Shown: positions 18,838-27,483, counted from the first letter of the stretch. The stretch: DNA of 64,000 nt from Lewinellaceae bacterium (GCA_024644235.1 JAHELJ010000001.1:206936-270935), one strand, 5' to 3'. Made by a program: numbers and translations. The notes: generated by a model not told the origin, from the sequence alone.

Positions 18838-20073
18838 ATGATCCGCTTTGAACGATTTACGCTGGCCAATGGCTTCAATGTCATCGTCCATGAAGATGAC
18901 AGCTCACCCCTGGTCGCATTGAATGTACTATTTCGAGCCGGCTCGATTTACGATCCTCCCGGGCGATCAGGCTTGGCTCATCTCTTTGAGCATCTGATGT
19001 TCTCAGGTACCGAACAGGTCCCAGACTATGATGTACCCGTGCAGATGGCAGGTGGAGAAAACAATGCATTTACAAATGCCGACTTCGCGAGCTATTTTTG
19101 CTATAGTCCACGACAAAATCTGGAGACGCTGCTTTGGCTGGAGGCTGATCGATTAGAGGCGCTACAGGTCTCCGAAAAATCACTGGCCATTCAAAAACAG
19201 GTGGTCATCGAGGAATACTTTGAAACATGTCTAAACATTCCTTTTGGTGATGTCTGGCATCACATTTTACCAGCCGTGTATAATGGGCATCCCTACCATT
19301 GGCCAACAATTGGGAGAAATGAACGAGAGATCGGATCGATCAGCCTTGAGGACGTTAATAAGTTCTCCAGACAATATTATCATCCTGGCAATTCCATTAT
19401 TTCCCTCGCGGGAAATGTGAAAGCGGATGAGGCTTTGAGATTGATTGAGAAGTGGTTTGGTGAAGTCCAACATGGGGGGGAACGGGCAGCCCCCTTACCA
19501 TATGATTTTTTGGAATATAAAAGTGAACACCTTGAAATTAGTCAGGGAGTGCCGGCAAAGACCTTTTATATGATCTTTCCAATGAGCGCCCGTACTGATG
19601 CCAATTATTATGTTTTTGATCTCATTTCGGATATCCTGGCATCTGGCCGTTCTGCCCTTCTCTTCAGTACTCTGATAAAGGATAAGGCTCTATTGAGTCA
19701 GGTTGATGCATATATTACGGGAACAAACGAAAGTGGACTCTTTGTAATCGAGGGACAACTACTTCCAGGTGTAGAATTTAACCAGGTTTATCCTATAGTA
19801 TGGGATGAAGTCGGTAAAATTCAGAACGGATTTGTGGATAAGACCTTATTTGAAAAATTGATAAATACGGTCGAAACCAACTTGGCAATTTCTGAAAGTA
19901 GCGTCTTGCATAAAGTGATGAGTCTAGCCTATTTCGAAGCTCTAGGTGACGCTGATCTGATCAATACAGAAATCGATCGGTATAAACAGGTTACTGTGGA
20001 TGACTTGAGGCAAACTTTGCAAAAATATATCAATCCCGGCCGCTGCACAACACTGGAATATCATCCGGCCTGA
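18838..20073 (+). CDS. M16 family zinc metallopeptidase (pitrilysin-like)
   Basis: A 411-residue peptidase with the inverted zinc motif HLFEH (residues 48-52) and the downstream glutamate in QKQVVIEEYFE (about 125-126), so the active half is intact. The second half is the M16_C domain. Single-domain-pair proteins of this length normally work as dimers with an inactive M16 partner, and Bacteroidota often encode the two side by side; no partner gene lies here. There is no obvious signal peptide, so it is probably cytoplasmic or periplasmic by an undetected signal. Confidence 0.9.
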   Translation: MIRFERFTLANGFNVIVHEDDSSPLVALNVLFRAGSIYDPPGRSGLAHLFEHLMFSGTEQVPDYDVPVQMAGGENNAFTNADFASYFCYSPRQNLETLLWLEADRLEALQVSEKSLAIQKQVVIEEYFETCLNIPFGDVWHHILPAVYNGHPYHWPTIGRNEREIGSISLEDVNKFSRQYYHPGNSIISLAGNVKADEALRLIEKWFGEVQHGGERAAPLPYDFLEYKSEHLEISQGVPAKTFYMIFPMSARTDANYYVFDLISDILASGRSALLFSTLIKDKALLSQVDAYITGTNESGLFVIEGQLLPGVEFNQVYPIVWDEVGKIQNGFVDKTLFEKLINTVETNLAISESSVLHKVMSLAYFEALGDADLINTEIDRYKQVTVDDLRQTLQKYINPGRCTTLEYHPA

Positions 20074-20080
20074 TTTTGTT

Positions 20081-21106
20081 TCAAGCCGATGCTCTGCTCC
20101 TAACTTTTTCCCATTTCCAGGCAGTTTCCATGATGTCATCGATATTCCGTTCTGGCCTCCAGCCCAGTATCTGCTCAGCGTGCGAATAATCTGAGTAGAT
20201 GCTGATCACATCTCCAGGACGACGGGGACCTATGTCGTAGTTGAGACTTACCTGGCTCACCTTTTCAAATGAGCTGATGGCTTCCTTTACACTGATCCCG
20301 TTCCCTGTACCAAGATTGAAAACTTCGATCAATTCCTCGGATTTGTGATCTAAAAGTCTTTCAAGACTAAGTGTATGTGCTCTGGCAAGATCCATGATGT
20401 GGATAAAGTCACGAATACATGTTCCATCTCGGGTATCGTAGTCGTCACCGAACACAGTCAATTTAGGTCGCTTGCCGATGCCGGTTTCCGTGATGATAGG
20501 CACTAGATTTAGAGCCTCACTGGCTGGAGATTCACCCATTAATATGCTTTCGTGTGCTCCCGCGGGATTGAAGTATCGTAGAAATACAAATCTTAAGTTC
20601 GTATGTACATTGCTGAAATTTCGAATGATTTCCTCAGAGATCTGCTTGGTATGCGCATAGGGTGATTCTGCTGGTGCCAGGGGTGTGGTCTCAGTCACCG
20701 GGAGGGTGTCAGGATTGCCGTAGACCGAGCACGAACTGGAGAAAATAAAATCCCGGACTTTATATTTCTGTTGTAAATCCAACAGATTCATTAATCCTAT
20801 GAGATTGTTTTGATAGTATAGTAAAGGTTTGGCAACGGATTCGGGTACACTTTTTAAGGCGGCAAAGTGGATGATTACATCAGGGTGTTCCGAAATAAAA
20901 ATCTCTTCCAGCAAATGCCTGTCACAAAGGTCGACAGGCACATTAAATACGTTCTGAGATGTGATATCTCTGATACTGCCCAATACTTCCGGGGCCGAGT
21001 TCAGGTAGTTGTCGACGCTAAATACTTCATGCCCGGCTTCCAAGAGATCGACGATACTGTGACTTCCAATATAACCACAACCTCCGGTCACCATTACCTT
21101 GGCCAT
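20081..21106 (-). CDS. galE: UDP-glucose 4-epimerase
   Basis: Interconverts UDP-glucose and UDP-galactose in the Leloir pathway and for surface polysaccharides. 341 residues. Rossmann motif GGCGYIG (8-14), the catalytic SSSCSVYG serine region and YAHTK (Tyr-x-x-x-Lys), then RYFNPAGA and DGTCIRDFIHIMDLA, all typical of GalE. The ATG at 21106 is preferred over an in-frame TTG at 21112. Convergent with the M16 gene (7-base gap) and divergent from cysQ, with overlapping -7 elements between them. Confidence 0.96.
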   Translation of the reverse strand: MAKVMVTGGCGYIGSHSIVDLLEAGHEVFSVDNYLNSAPEVLGSIRDITSQNVFNVPVDLCDRHLLEEIFISEHPDVIIHFAALKSVPESVAKPLLYYQNNLIGLMNLLDLQQKYKVRDFIFSSSCSVYGNPDTLPVTETTPLAPAESPYAHTKQISEEIIRNFSNVHTNLRFVFLRYFNPAGAHESILMGESPASEALNLVPIITETGIGKRPKLTVFGDDYDTRDGTCIRDFIHIMDLARAHTLSLERLLDHKSEELIEVFNLGTGNGISVKEAISSFEKVSQVSLNYDIGPRRPGDVISIYSDYSHAEQILGWRPERNIDDIMETAWKWEKVRSRASA

Positions 21107-21126
21107 ACGCAATAAATTTACCTTTG
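21099..21126 (+). promoter_or_regulatory. Bacteroidota-type promoter for the cysQ operon
   Basis: TTG (21099-21101), 17 bases and TACCTTTG (21119-21126) match the Bacteroidota consensus, 41 bases upstream of the cysQ ATG at 21168. An abutting mirror-image element, CAAAAGTA at 21127-21134, reads TACTTTTG on the minus strand towards galE, but no -33 is visible for it. Confidence 0.6.
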
Positions 21127-21167
21127 CAAAAGTAGTTTTTATTTTTAGCCGTCTTTTTAGATATACA

Positions 21168-21956
21168 ATGAAGTTGCTTGAACTAGTAGACCCCCTTCGT
21201 AAGATACTCGATGATGCCAGTGAGGCTATTTTGAAGATCTACCAAGATCCGTCTCTTTTTGAAGTAGATCATAAGGAGGACAAGTCGCCCTTAACGGCAG
21301 CTGATATGGCCTCGAATGAGATCATCTGTGAAGGCTTGAAAATCTTGGAACCTTCAATACCAATTGTTTCGGAGGAGAACCGGGCTATTCCTTACCATGA
21401 ACGTCAGATGTACGAATACTTCTGGTGTGTTGACCCTCTGGATGGGACGAAGGAATTCATCCAAAGGAATGGGGAATTTACTATTAATGTTGCCCTGGTC
21501 AAGCAGCAAAGAGCGGTGCTTGGGCTCATACTGGTTCCAGTGAGTGGGGAATGTTTTATCGGAATTGATGGAGGGGGAGCCAGGATGTATTTCAATGGGA
21601 AGTATGATGAGATTCACTGCCGGCAATTTGATGAGCAAGCAGAAGGACTGGGACTGGTCTGCTCTCGATCTCATCTCAATGAGCAAACTCAAAACTACAT
21701 CGGTCGATTCAGGGATCCGGTATTGCATCCCCGGGGTTCAGCTCTAAAGTTCACCGTTTTAGCTACCGGTCAGGCGGATGTTTACCCGAGACTGGGACCG
21801 ACGATGGAATGGGACACTGCGGCAGCCCAGATTATTCTGGAGGAGGCAGGAGGATCGTTGGTGCAATGGGATTCGAGGGAACCACTTGTTTATAACAAGG
21901 AGTCTCTTTTAAACCCGAATTTCCTGGCATTCGGACAGGGCGAACTCAGCTTGTAG
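21168..21956 (+). CDS. cysQ: 3'(2'),5'-bisphosphate nucleotidase CysQ
   Basis: Hydrolyses adenosine 3',5'-bisphosphate (PAP) from sulfate assimilation or sulfotransfer to AMP. 262 residues, inositol-monophosphatase superfamily. Metal-binding residues are visible: Glu69/Glu70 in PIVSEEN, and Asp89 and Asp92 in WCVDPLDGTKEF; the C-terminal WDTAAAQIILEEAGG motif carries the last Asp. The ATG at 21168 gives the CysQ N-terminus; an upstream TTG at 21099 would precede the promoter. First gene of a plus-strand operon with a glycosyltransferase and a thioredoxin-like lipoprotein. Confidence 0.94.
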   Translation: MKLLELVDPLRKILDDASEAILKIYQDPSLFEVDHKEDKSPLTAADMASNEIICEGLKILEPSIPIVSEENRAIPYHERQMYEYFWCVDPLDGTKEFIQRNGEFTINVALVKQQRAVLGLILVPVSGECFIGIDGGGARMYFNGKYDEIHCRQFDEQAEGLGLVCSRSHLNEQTQNYIGRFRDPVLHPRGSALKFTVLATGQADVYPRLGPTMEWDTAAAQIILEEAGGSLVQWDSREPLVYNKESLLNPNFLAFGQGELSL

Positions 21957-21959
21957 TCT

Positions 21960-22724
21960 TTGAAAGATATTTCAGCAATCGTTATCACCAAAAATGCGGC
22001 CGAACATATCGGACGCTGCGTGGCAGCACTGGCAAAGGTCTGCGCTGACATTGTGGTGATTGATACGGACAGTTCAGATGATACTGTCATGCTCGCTGAG
22101 CAGGCGGGTGCCCGGGTGGCAAACTCGGATTGGCTGGGTTTTGGAGCTACTAAAAACTTCGGAGCAGAGCAGGCTCGATTTGATTGGATACTCTCCATCG
22201 ATGCCGATGAAGTGCTGTCTGAAGAACTGGTGATGTCCATCAAGAATCTGCATCTGGATCCTCAGTCAGTTTACCAACTTGACCGAATCAGCAGTCTTTG
22301 TGGAAAATGGATTCGCTATAGTGGTTGGTACCCTGACTGGATACCAAGATTGTATCATAGAAAAGAGGTCAGGTGGAATGATGCCCCGGTGCATGAACGA
22401 TTGATCATCCCAGCAAATTTCGACCTAGTGAGGTTGAAAGGTAAACTCTATCATTATTCATATACCAGCTATGAGCAATTTGATAAGAAATTGGATCGAT
22501 ATGCCCGGCTTTCGGCACAGTCTATGATATCCAAGAATAAGAAGTATAGTCCAATGATAGCTCAGCTGGCACCAGCCTTTAGGTATTTTCGTACTCTCGT
22601 TCTGAAACTCGGATTCCTGGATGGTCGCGAGGGATTTTGGTTAAGCAGAAAAAACGCACAACTTGTCAAGAAGAAATATGAATACTTCTACCAGATGACC
22701 ACAGATACTTATTTGGAAAATTGA
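21960..22724 (+). CDS. Glycosyltransferase family 2 (WaaE/KdtX-like)
   Basis: A 254-residue GT2 enzyme. ISAIVITKNAAEHIGRCVAA, the nucleotide-binding DIVVIDTDSSDDT and the metal site SIDADE mark the GT-A fold. RHMFP-like features of the LPS-core WaaE group are echoed by WYPDWIPRLYHR and WNDAPVHERL, which are diagnostic of this subfamily. It probably adds a sugar to the LPS inner core or a related glycolipid at the cytoplasmic membrane. The TTG start at 21960 lies three bases after the cysQ stop, so the two are cotranscribed. Confidence 0.87.
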   Translation: MKDISAIVITKNAAEHIGRCVAALAKVCADIVVIDTDSSDDTVMLAEQAGARVANSDWLGFGATKNFGAEQARFDWILSIDADEVLSEELVMSIKNLHLDPQSVYQLDRISSLCGKWIRYSGWYPDWIPRLYHRKEVRWNDAPVHERLIIPANFDLVRLKGKLYHYSYTSYEQFDKKLDRYARLSAQSMISKNKKYSPMIAQLAPAFRYFRTLVLKLGFLDGREGFWLSRKNAQLVKKKYEYFYQMTTDTYLEN

Positions 22725-22754
22725 TCATAACAAATACTCAATCGTCTTAGAGAC

Positions 22755-23204
22755 ATGAAAAGAATAGGAATTTACAGTGCATTTTTATTTGCAATTGTTC
22801 TAGCATCTTGTAGCACCAATAAGAATGTCGTTGGTAAGAGTGCATCTTTTTACGAGTTTGATGAAACAAGTAAATTGAGTTTCATCCTGGAGCAAGCCTC
22901 CTCCAGGAACAAATTGGTATTTCTGGACTTCCATGCTTCCTGGTGTCTTCCTTGCAAGGTAATGGATGAACAGATCGATCGTGATCCCACATTAAAGAGG
23001 GCGATTAAAGAAGATTACATCACATATAAAGTGGATGGAGAAGCAGGAGTAGGCCCAGATCTGATGGTGATATTTGCCGTAAAAGCGTTTCCAACTTATT
23101 TGTTTCTCGATCCAGGTGGAAAAGTATTAGGTCGTCAGGAGGGAACAATGTCCAACCAGGAATTATTTGAATTGACTAGGGCTTCGAAGCGCCAGACTGA
23201 TTAG
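22755..23204 (+). CDS. Thioredoxin-fold lipoprotein
   Basis: A 149-residue periplasmic protein. A lipoprotein signal ends at Cys19 (AIVLASC), and the thioredoxin domain has the redox motif WCLPCK (Cys64, Cys67) in FLDFHASWCLPCKVM and the cis-proline in KAFPTYLF. It resembles the DsbD-gamma/thioredoxin_7 group that reduces periplasmic disulfides. It follows the glycosyltransferase by 30 bases in the cysQ operon; the last 29 bases overlap the convergent yidD. Confidence 0.88.
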   Translation: MKRIGIYSAFLFAIVLASCSTNKNVVGKSASFYEFDETSKLSFILEQASSRNKLVFLDFHASWCLPCKVMDEQIDRDPTLKRAIKEDYITYKVDGEAGVGPDLMVIFAVKAFPTYLFLDPGGKVLGRQEGTMSNQELFELTRASKRQTD

Positions 23205-23430
23205 GAGAGTTGTCCTTTTTTGGAATAGGGTCAAAACCATGGCCTCCCCAGGGATGACACCGAGCTATCCGACTGATCCCCAGCCACAAGCCTTTTAAAA
23301 TTCCCCATTCTTCAATTGCTTCGATCATATAGTGAGAGCAAGACGGATCATAGCGACAGTTAGGGCCGAGAAGGGGGGACAACGTCACCTGGTATAAACG
23401 AATAGGCCAGATAAAAATCTTCTTGATCAT
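23176..23430 (-). CDS. yidD: Membrane protein insertion efficiency factor YidD
   Basis: An 84-residue amphipathic inner-membrane-associated protein that assists YidC/Sec insertion. The conserved YidD segments RLYQVTLSPLLGPNCRYDPS, CSHYMIEAIEEWG and RIARCHPWGGHGFDPIP are present with the three conserved cysteines. In many bacteria it neighbours rnpA and yidC; here it follows a DUF6702 gene by an ATGA overlap, so the two are translationally coupled. Confidence 0.95.
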   Translation of the reverse strand: MIKKIFIWPIRLYQVTLSPLLGPNCRYDPSCSHYMIEAIEEWGILKGLWLGISRIARCHPWGGHGFDPIPKKDNSPNQSGASKP

Positions 23431-23912
23431 TTCAATTTGATTCTTGCAACAGGCTCTTCACTATCTAAGAGGTGATATTCCTGCAGGCCCGGGCCTGTGA
23501 TATTCATCAAATTCTTCTGATCTTCAAACAAATCCAAAAGAAGTTTGTTCTCCACCCAAAACTCACCAGGCTCCTCCTGGACATCAGAAACCTCAAAATA
23601 ACACCAGATTGCCAGCACATCGGTGGAGGGCTCACGGCCGATGAAATTCAAATTCACTGATTTCCCATCAATAAAAAGCTGAAAGGACCTCTGAATATAT
23701 GCTATTAGCTTTTCTTCAGCATTCTCAGTTTCTTTGGAGGTCTCGAGGTACAGGGGAGATGATCCATCCAGTAAAATGGCATTCTCAAGATCATCGATGA
23801 ATATATGTATGCTGATCTCAAAGCTTTGTTTACCGGCATTGTAGTGAAGGATGGTCTTACTCAGGTGAAGATCATGCCAGGTACCTGCAATCAGTAGAAG
23901 TAATGTCAACAT
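23427..23912 (-). CDS. DUF6702-like secreted protein
   Basis: A 161-residue protein with a short N-terminal hydrophobic signal (MLTLLLLIAGTWHDLH), then a beta-rich domain (HLSKTILHYNAGKQSFEISI and AIWCYFEVSD). This matches the DUF6702 family, common in Bacteroidota and of unknown function. It lies between ahcY and yidD on the minus strand and overlaps yidD by four bases (ATGA). No catalytic motif is visible. Confidence 0.6.
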   Translation of the reverse strand: MLTLLLLIAGTWHDLHLSKTILHYNAGKQSFEISIHIFIDDLENAILLDGSSPLYLETSKETENAEEKLIAYIQRSFQLFIDGKSVNLNFIGREPSTDVLAIWCYFEVSDVQEEPGEFWVENKLLLDLFEDQKNLMNITGPGLQEYHLLDSEEPVARIKLK

Positions 23913-23977
23913 TGCACACCTTTATTAAGGTTGCTCTATCAGTGAGGCAGGGAGCTGCCCGATATATCAGTGATGAA

Positions 23978-25291
23978 TCAATACCGATAATAATCAGGCT
24001 TATAAGGCCCTTCCGGTTGTACACCAATGTAAGTGGCCTGCTCATCCGACAACTCGTCCAATTCAACTCCAATTTTTGTTAGGTGCAATCTGGCCACTTG
24101 TTCATCGAGATGTTTTGGTAGCATATAGACCTGATTTTCGTACTGATCACTATTGGCCCAAAGTTCCATCTGAGCCAACACTTGATTAGTGAATGAATTG
24201 GACATTACAAACGAAGGATGACCAGTGGCGCAACCAAGGTTTACCAACCTTCCCTCAGCAAGTAGGATTATATCCCTACCATTGATTGTGTACTTATCAA
24301 CTTGGGGCTTGATCTGGATTTTGGCTGCCCCAGCCTTCTCATTCAACCATGCAACATCAATTTCATTATCAAAGTGTCCGATGTTGCACACAATTGCTTT
24401 ATCCTTCATTTTCAGGAAATGATCTGCCCCCACTACATCTTTACAACCTGTTGCGGTCACTATAATATCCGCCTCCTCCACTGCATCAGACATCTTTTTT
24501 ACTTCATATCCTTCCATCGCTGCCTGCAAGGCGCAAATTGGATCAATCTCAGTCACAATTACTCGACAACCCGCTCCTCGCAGTGAAGCTGCCGATCCTT
24601 TGCCCACATCACCGAAACCTGCTACTACGGCTACCTTTCCCGCCAACATGATATCGGTGGCTCTACGGATGGCATCTACGCAGGATTCTCTACATCCGTA
24701 TTTGTTGTCGAATTTGGACTTGGTCACCGAATCATTAACATTGATTACCGGCAATGGTAATGTCTCGTTTCGCATTCTATCGTACAACCGGTGGACCCCA
24801 GTGGTTGTCTCTTCACTAATGCCTTTTATCCCGGGGATCAATTCCGCATATCTATCCAATACCATGTTGGTTAAATCACCTCCATCATCCAGGATCATAT
24901 TGAGTGGTTGTCCGCCTTCGAAGGCAAATAAAGTCTGCTCGATACACCAATCAAATTCTTCCTCCGTCATTCCTTTCCAAGCAAACACAGGAATACCTTC
25001 TTTTGCTATAGCTGCAGCTGCGTGATCTTGTGTTGAGAATATATTACAGCTGGACCAGGTCACTTCTGCCCCTAATTCCAGTAGGGTTTCTATCAGTACA
25101 GCGGTTTGAATAGTCATGTGGAGACAACCAGCAATTCTTGCTCCCTTCAGTGGTTTGCTTTCACCGTAATCTTCCCTCAGAGACATCAAACCGGGCATTT
25201 CAGCTTCAGCCAATTCCATCTCACGACGACCCCATTCAGCCAGACTTATGTCCTTTACTTTATACTTGAATTTTTGCGTTACGTTTTGCAT
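23978..25291 (-). CDS. ahcY: S-adenosyl-L-homocysteine hydrolase
   Basis: Splits S-adenosylhomocysteine into adenosine and homocysteine, recycling the methylation by-product. 437 residues. N-terminal [19 protein letters not shown], substrate-site segments [13 protein letters not shown] and [18 protein letters not shown], the NAD motif [17 protein letters not shown] and C-terminal [12 protein letters not shown] are all diagnostic. The ATG at 25291 gives the normal N-terminus; a frame start at 25321 would add ten residues. A -7 element TACCTTTG lies on the minus strand at 25319-25326, 27 bases upstream, with no clear -33. Confidence 0.97.
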   Translation of the reverse strand: MQNVTQKFKYKVKDISLAEWGRREMELAEAEMPGLMSLREDYGESKPLKGARIAGCLHMTIQTAVLIETLLELGAEVTWSSCNIFSTQDHAAAAIAKEGIPVFAWKGMTEEEFDWCIEQTLFAFEGGQPLNMILDDGGDLTNMVLDRYAELIPGIKGISEETTTGVHRLYDRMRNETLPLPVINVNDSVTKSKFDNKYGCRESCVDAIRRATDIMLAGKVAVVAGFGDVGKGSAASLRGAGCRVIVTEIDPICALQAAMEGYEVKKMSDAVEEADIIVTATGCKDVVGADHFLKMKDKAIVCNIGHFDNEIDVAWLNEKAGAAKIQIKPQVDKYTINGRDIILLAEGRLVNLGCATGHPSFVMSNSFTNQVLAQMELWANSDQYENQVYMLPKHLDEQVARLHLTKIGVELDELSDEQATYIGVQPEGPYKPDYYRY

Positions 25292-25477
25292 CGAGTAGAC
25301 TTTTTTATTAAACGAGTGCAAAGGTATGAATAATATGATTTTAAATGATCTGCGAACATGTCGTGACCGGGTTCAGCTTGGGAAGTCTCTACAGATGTGA
25401 ACTGAGTACTTAAGCTATATGAGAAGCGGTTCAATACGTAGATTACTATAAATCACCTCTTTTCACATATTTTTTTT

Positions 25478-25505
25478 TTGTATTTATATATTTCTATTAT
25501 ATTTG
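25478..25505 (+). promoter_or_regulatory. Strong Bacteroidota-type promoter with no protein gene downstream
   Basis: TTG (25478-25480, preceded by a T run so TTTTG), 17 bases and TATATTTG (25498-25505). Predicted transcription start is about 25511, exactly where the first stem begins. Confidence 0.6.
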
Positions 25506-25664
25506 GTGGTGATGTAGTGGAGTTTAGCAATAGGCAGACTACTACATCGTTTTACCAAAGTTTACACCATCTTTTATTTGTCATGACTTTTCACTAGGAC
25601 TTTATGGTCAGAAAGAAACAGTCGTGTACAAATAAACGCACCTGATGGATGTTTTCGGAGGGTG

Positions 25665-25739
25665 CAAATGAAATGATCAGAATCTCTGCCTTAGAAAACC
25701 TATCCCGGTCATGAAGAGGCAGGTTCTGATCTTCATTTG
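25665..25739. repeat. Long imperfect inverted repeat
   Basis: Arms 25665-25691 and 25717-25739 pair over CAAATGAA/TTCATTTG, GATCAGAA/TTCTGATC and CTGCCT/AGGCAG, with small bulges and a loop of about 25 bases. Confidence 0.75.
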
Positions 25740-25861
25740 AAAGTTCAAGGGATCTTAGTTATACACGAACTTGACGTAGTAGCACCTTTGTTAAAAACCT
25801 GGGAAGCATAACAGTTACGCATTCGTTTCCACCAAGTTACAAGTGCTATTACCACAGAAAG

Positions 25862-25889
25862 AAGCCGGAAGGAGATTCCGGCTTTTCTT
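25862..25889 (+). terminator. Intrinsic terminator, possibly bidirectional
   Basis: Perfect nine-base stem AAGCCGGAA (25862-25870) / TTCCGGCTT (25876-25884) with loop GGAGA, then TTCTT. On the minus strand it lies just past the glycosyltransferase stop and is followed by a pyrimidine-rich TCTTTCT, so it may serve both directions. Confidence 0.8.
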
Positions 25890-26988
25890 ATTCCAGGAGT
25901 TGGGTGTACAGTTCAAAAATCTTCTGACCAACAAATGCAGGGTCAAATCTCTTTATGTGATCCCTTCCGAATTTGACAAGTGGTGAAGCAACCAATGGAT
26001 CCTGTATCTCTTGCATTTTCCGAGCTAACTGGTGCGGATCATTTGGATCAATGTATAGTGCCCCTTTACCTCCCGCTTCCGGCATTGAGCTAATATCAGA
26101 AGTGATTACAGGAGTGCCGGATTGTAGAGACTCAACGATAGGTATTCCAAATCCTTCAAACAGAGAGGGATAAATCAATGCAGTAGCAAGCCGATATAGA
26201 ACTGGCAAATCATCATTGGTGACAGTTTGAAAAAAGTGCACTTCTTCAGCTAAACCATGCCTTTTGATTGAATGGATCACATCACGATATGCGTCGCCCT
26301 TATGTCCAACGACAACTAGTGGAAGTCTGATTCCTGGAGGTAGTAGTGACATGGCTTGAATCACCAATTTCAGGTTCTTTCGCTGTGTAATTGAGCCGAC
26401 AAACAGAAAGTATCTTTCTGGGAGCTGATACCTTTTTCTATCGGCACTGATTTGTTCTTCCTCAATCTCCTGGAAGAAGCGATTTGATACCATGGGCGGC
26501 AGCACTCGAATTTTACTTGCATCCACTCCATAGTAATGAAGAATATCCTTCTTGGTTTGCTCACTGACTGAGATAATAAGGTCAGCCTGTCTGCAACTAT
26601 ACCTCCATTTCCATTGGTAGATCTTCCGGTCGATTAAAGGATACATTTCAGGATATCTCTCAAAGATCAGATCATGAATGGTCACCACGGTCTTGACCTT
26701 TCTATCTATCCCAATTGGTAGTTCATGACTAAGTCCATGATAGATATCAATCGAAGCAGTTTTGATAGCCTTGGCCATTCCCCATGATCTGAAGAAAGGT
26801 CGTCTGCTACTTATTATTGGTAGTGACCGAAACCGATCCAGGTAATTGCTGCCCTTGGTCTTAGGAGTAAAAAGGATGTATGTATGATCCGGATATGCAG
26901 TTTGGAGTTGCTCTACCAGCAACCTGCTATAGACGCCAAGTCCGGTTTCATTAAAAAACAATCTCTTGGCATCGAACCCGATCCGCAT
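25888..26988 (-). CDS. Glycosyltransferase family 1 (GT-B)
   Basis: A 366-residue retaining GT-B enzyme. The N-terminal acceptor domain begins MRIGFDAKRLFFNETGLGVY, with the glycine-rich loop. The C-terminal donor domain has PERYFLFVGSITQRKNLKL, ALIYPSLFEGFGIPIVESL (the E-x7-E motif for the nucleotide-sugar) and GTPVITSDISSMPEAGG. It probably acts at the cytoplasmic face in LPS or exopolysaccharide assembly; donor and acceptor cannot be told. Monocistronic by position, with a terminator directly downstream. Confidence 0.9.
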   Translation of the reverse strand: MRIGFDAKRLFFNETGLGVYSRLLVEQLQTAYPDHTYILFTPKTKGSNYLDRFRSLPIISSRRPFFRSWGMAKAIKTASIDIYHGLSHELPIGIDRKVKTVVTIHDLIFERYPEMYPLIDRKIYQWKWRYSCRQADLIISVSEQTKKDILHYYGVDASKIRVLPPMVSNRFFQEIEEEQISADRKRYQLPERYFLFVGSITQRKNLKLVIQAMSLLPPGIRLPLVVVGHKGDAYRDVIHSIKRHGLAEEVHFFQTVTNDDLPVLYRLATALIYPSLFEGFGIPIVESLQSGTPVITSDISSMPEAGGKGALYIDPNDPHQLARKMQEIQDPLVASPLVKFGRDHIKRFDPAFVGQKIFELYTQLLE

Positions 26989-27058
26989 TCAGATTAATTG
27001 TCGTGGTCATTGAATCTTACCTACCATCACAAGTTACTATTCTGTAATTTTAGTCAGA

Positions 27059-27475
27059 ATGATGTCCAGGATACTTGTTTTCATTATGCTCTGCATTTCG
27101 ATCAATCTCGGTGCGCAACAGGTTGACACGAGCATGCACATCAAAAGCATCTATTTTGGAGGTGGCAGCTACTTTATCGACCAAGAGCAAGTGCAAGAAT
27201 TGTACGAGTGGCTAGACAGCTTTGAACATATAGAGCAGTATGAGATCATCATTCAAAGTCATACAGACAACATAGGTGGCGTAGACTACAACAATTGGCT
27301 TTCTCAACAAAGGTCAGCCTCAGTATGGCGCCGATTGATCGAACACCAGATCCTTCCGGAAGCGATTGAGGTCAAGGACTTTGGAGAGCTCCTTCCAACG
27401 TATGACAACAGGTCGCACATTGGCCGCCTTAGAAACCGGAGGGCTGATGTGATCCTGAAACCAATCACACTTTGA
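27059..27475 (+). CDS. Small OmpA-like domain protein
   Basis: A 138-residue exported protein: signal peptide MMSRILVFIMLCISINLGAQ, then one OmpA/MotB C-terminal-type domain. Landmarks are IYFGGGSYFID, YEIIIQSHTDNIGGVDYNNW (the Thr-Asp-Asn peptidoglycan-binding loop), LSQQRSASVWRRLIE and RLRNRRADVIL (the conserved Asn-Arg-Arg). It probably binds peptidoglycan in the periplasm as a free-standing domain. The next gene starts within a few bases of its stop. Confidence 0.82.
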   Translation: MMSRILVFIMLCISINLGAQQVDTSMHIKSIYFGGGSYFIDQEQVQELYEWLDSFEHIEQYEIIIQSHTDNIGGVDYNNWLSQQRSASVWRRLIEHQILPEAIEVKDFGELLPTYDNRSHIGRLRNRRADVILKPITL

Positions 27476-27483
27476 ATGCTACA

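Larger units (their letters stand above)
25292..25887. other. 596-base region without a protein gene; carries a promoter, hairpins and a terminator
   Basis: Both flanking genes (ahcY and a glycosyltransferase) are on the minus strand. Next to ahcY is its -7 element. The rest holds a T10 run (25470-25479), a plus-strand promoter, at least four stems and an intrinsic terminator, listed separately. No tRNA and no ORF longer than about 21 codons was found on the plus strand. Confidence 0.8.
25511..25889 (+). ncRNA. Putative structured small RNA, family not recognised
   Basis: Bounded by a promoter (25478-25505) and an intrinsic terminator (25862-25889), giving about 375 nt. Stems seen: 25511-25518 with 25541-25548 (GATGTAGT/ACTACATC); 25638-25642 with 25661-25665 (GCACC/GGTGC); a long imperfect arm 25665-25691 with 25717-25739; and 25776-25785 with 25843-25852 (GTAGTAGCAC/GTGCTATTAC, ten pairs with one G-U). 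I looked for the conserved cores of RNase P RNA, tmRNA and SRP RNA and did not find them. The only possible peptides are of 9-21 codons. It could instead be the leader or decay product of a small mobile element. Confidence 0.4.

Noticed and set aside
25650..25720. Short plus-strand ORFs of 9 to 21 codons in the gap
   Set aside because: They sit across the hairpin arms and lack a ribosome-binding context; better explained as chance frames in a structured RNA.
25511..25861. RNase P RNA or tmRNA in the gap, suggested by its length of about 375 nt
   Set aside because: No GAGGAAAGTC-type P4 core, no tRNA-like T-arm with CCA end and no recognisable tag reading frame were found on either strand.
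25862..25884. CCGGAAGGA resembling the SRP RNA tetraloop region
   Set aside because: It is the left side of a perfect terminator stem, and the rest of the 4.5S consensus is absent.
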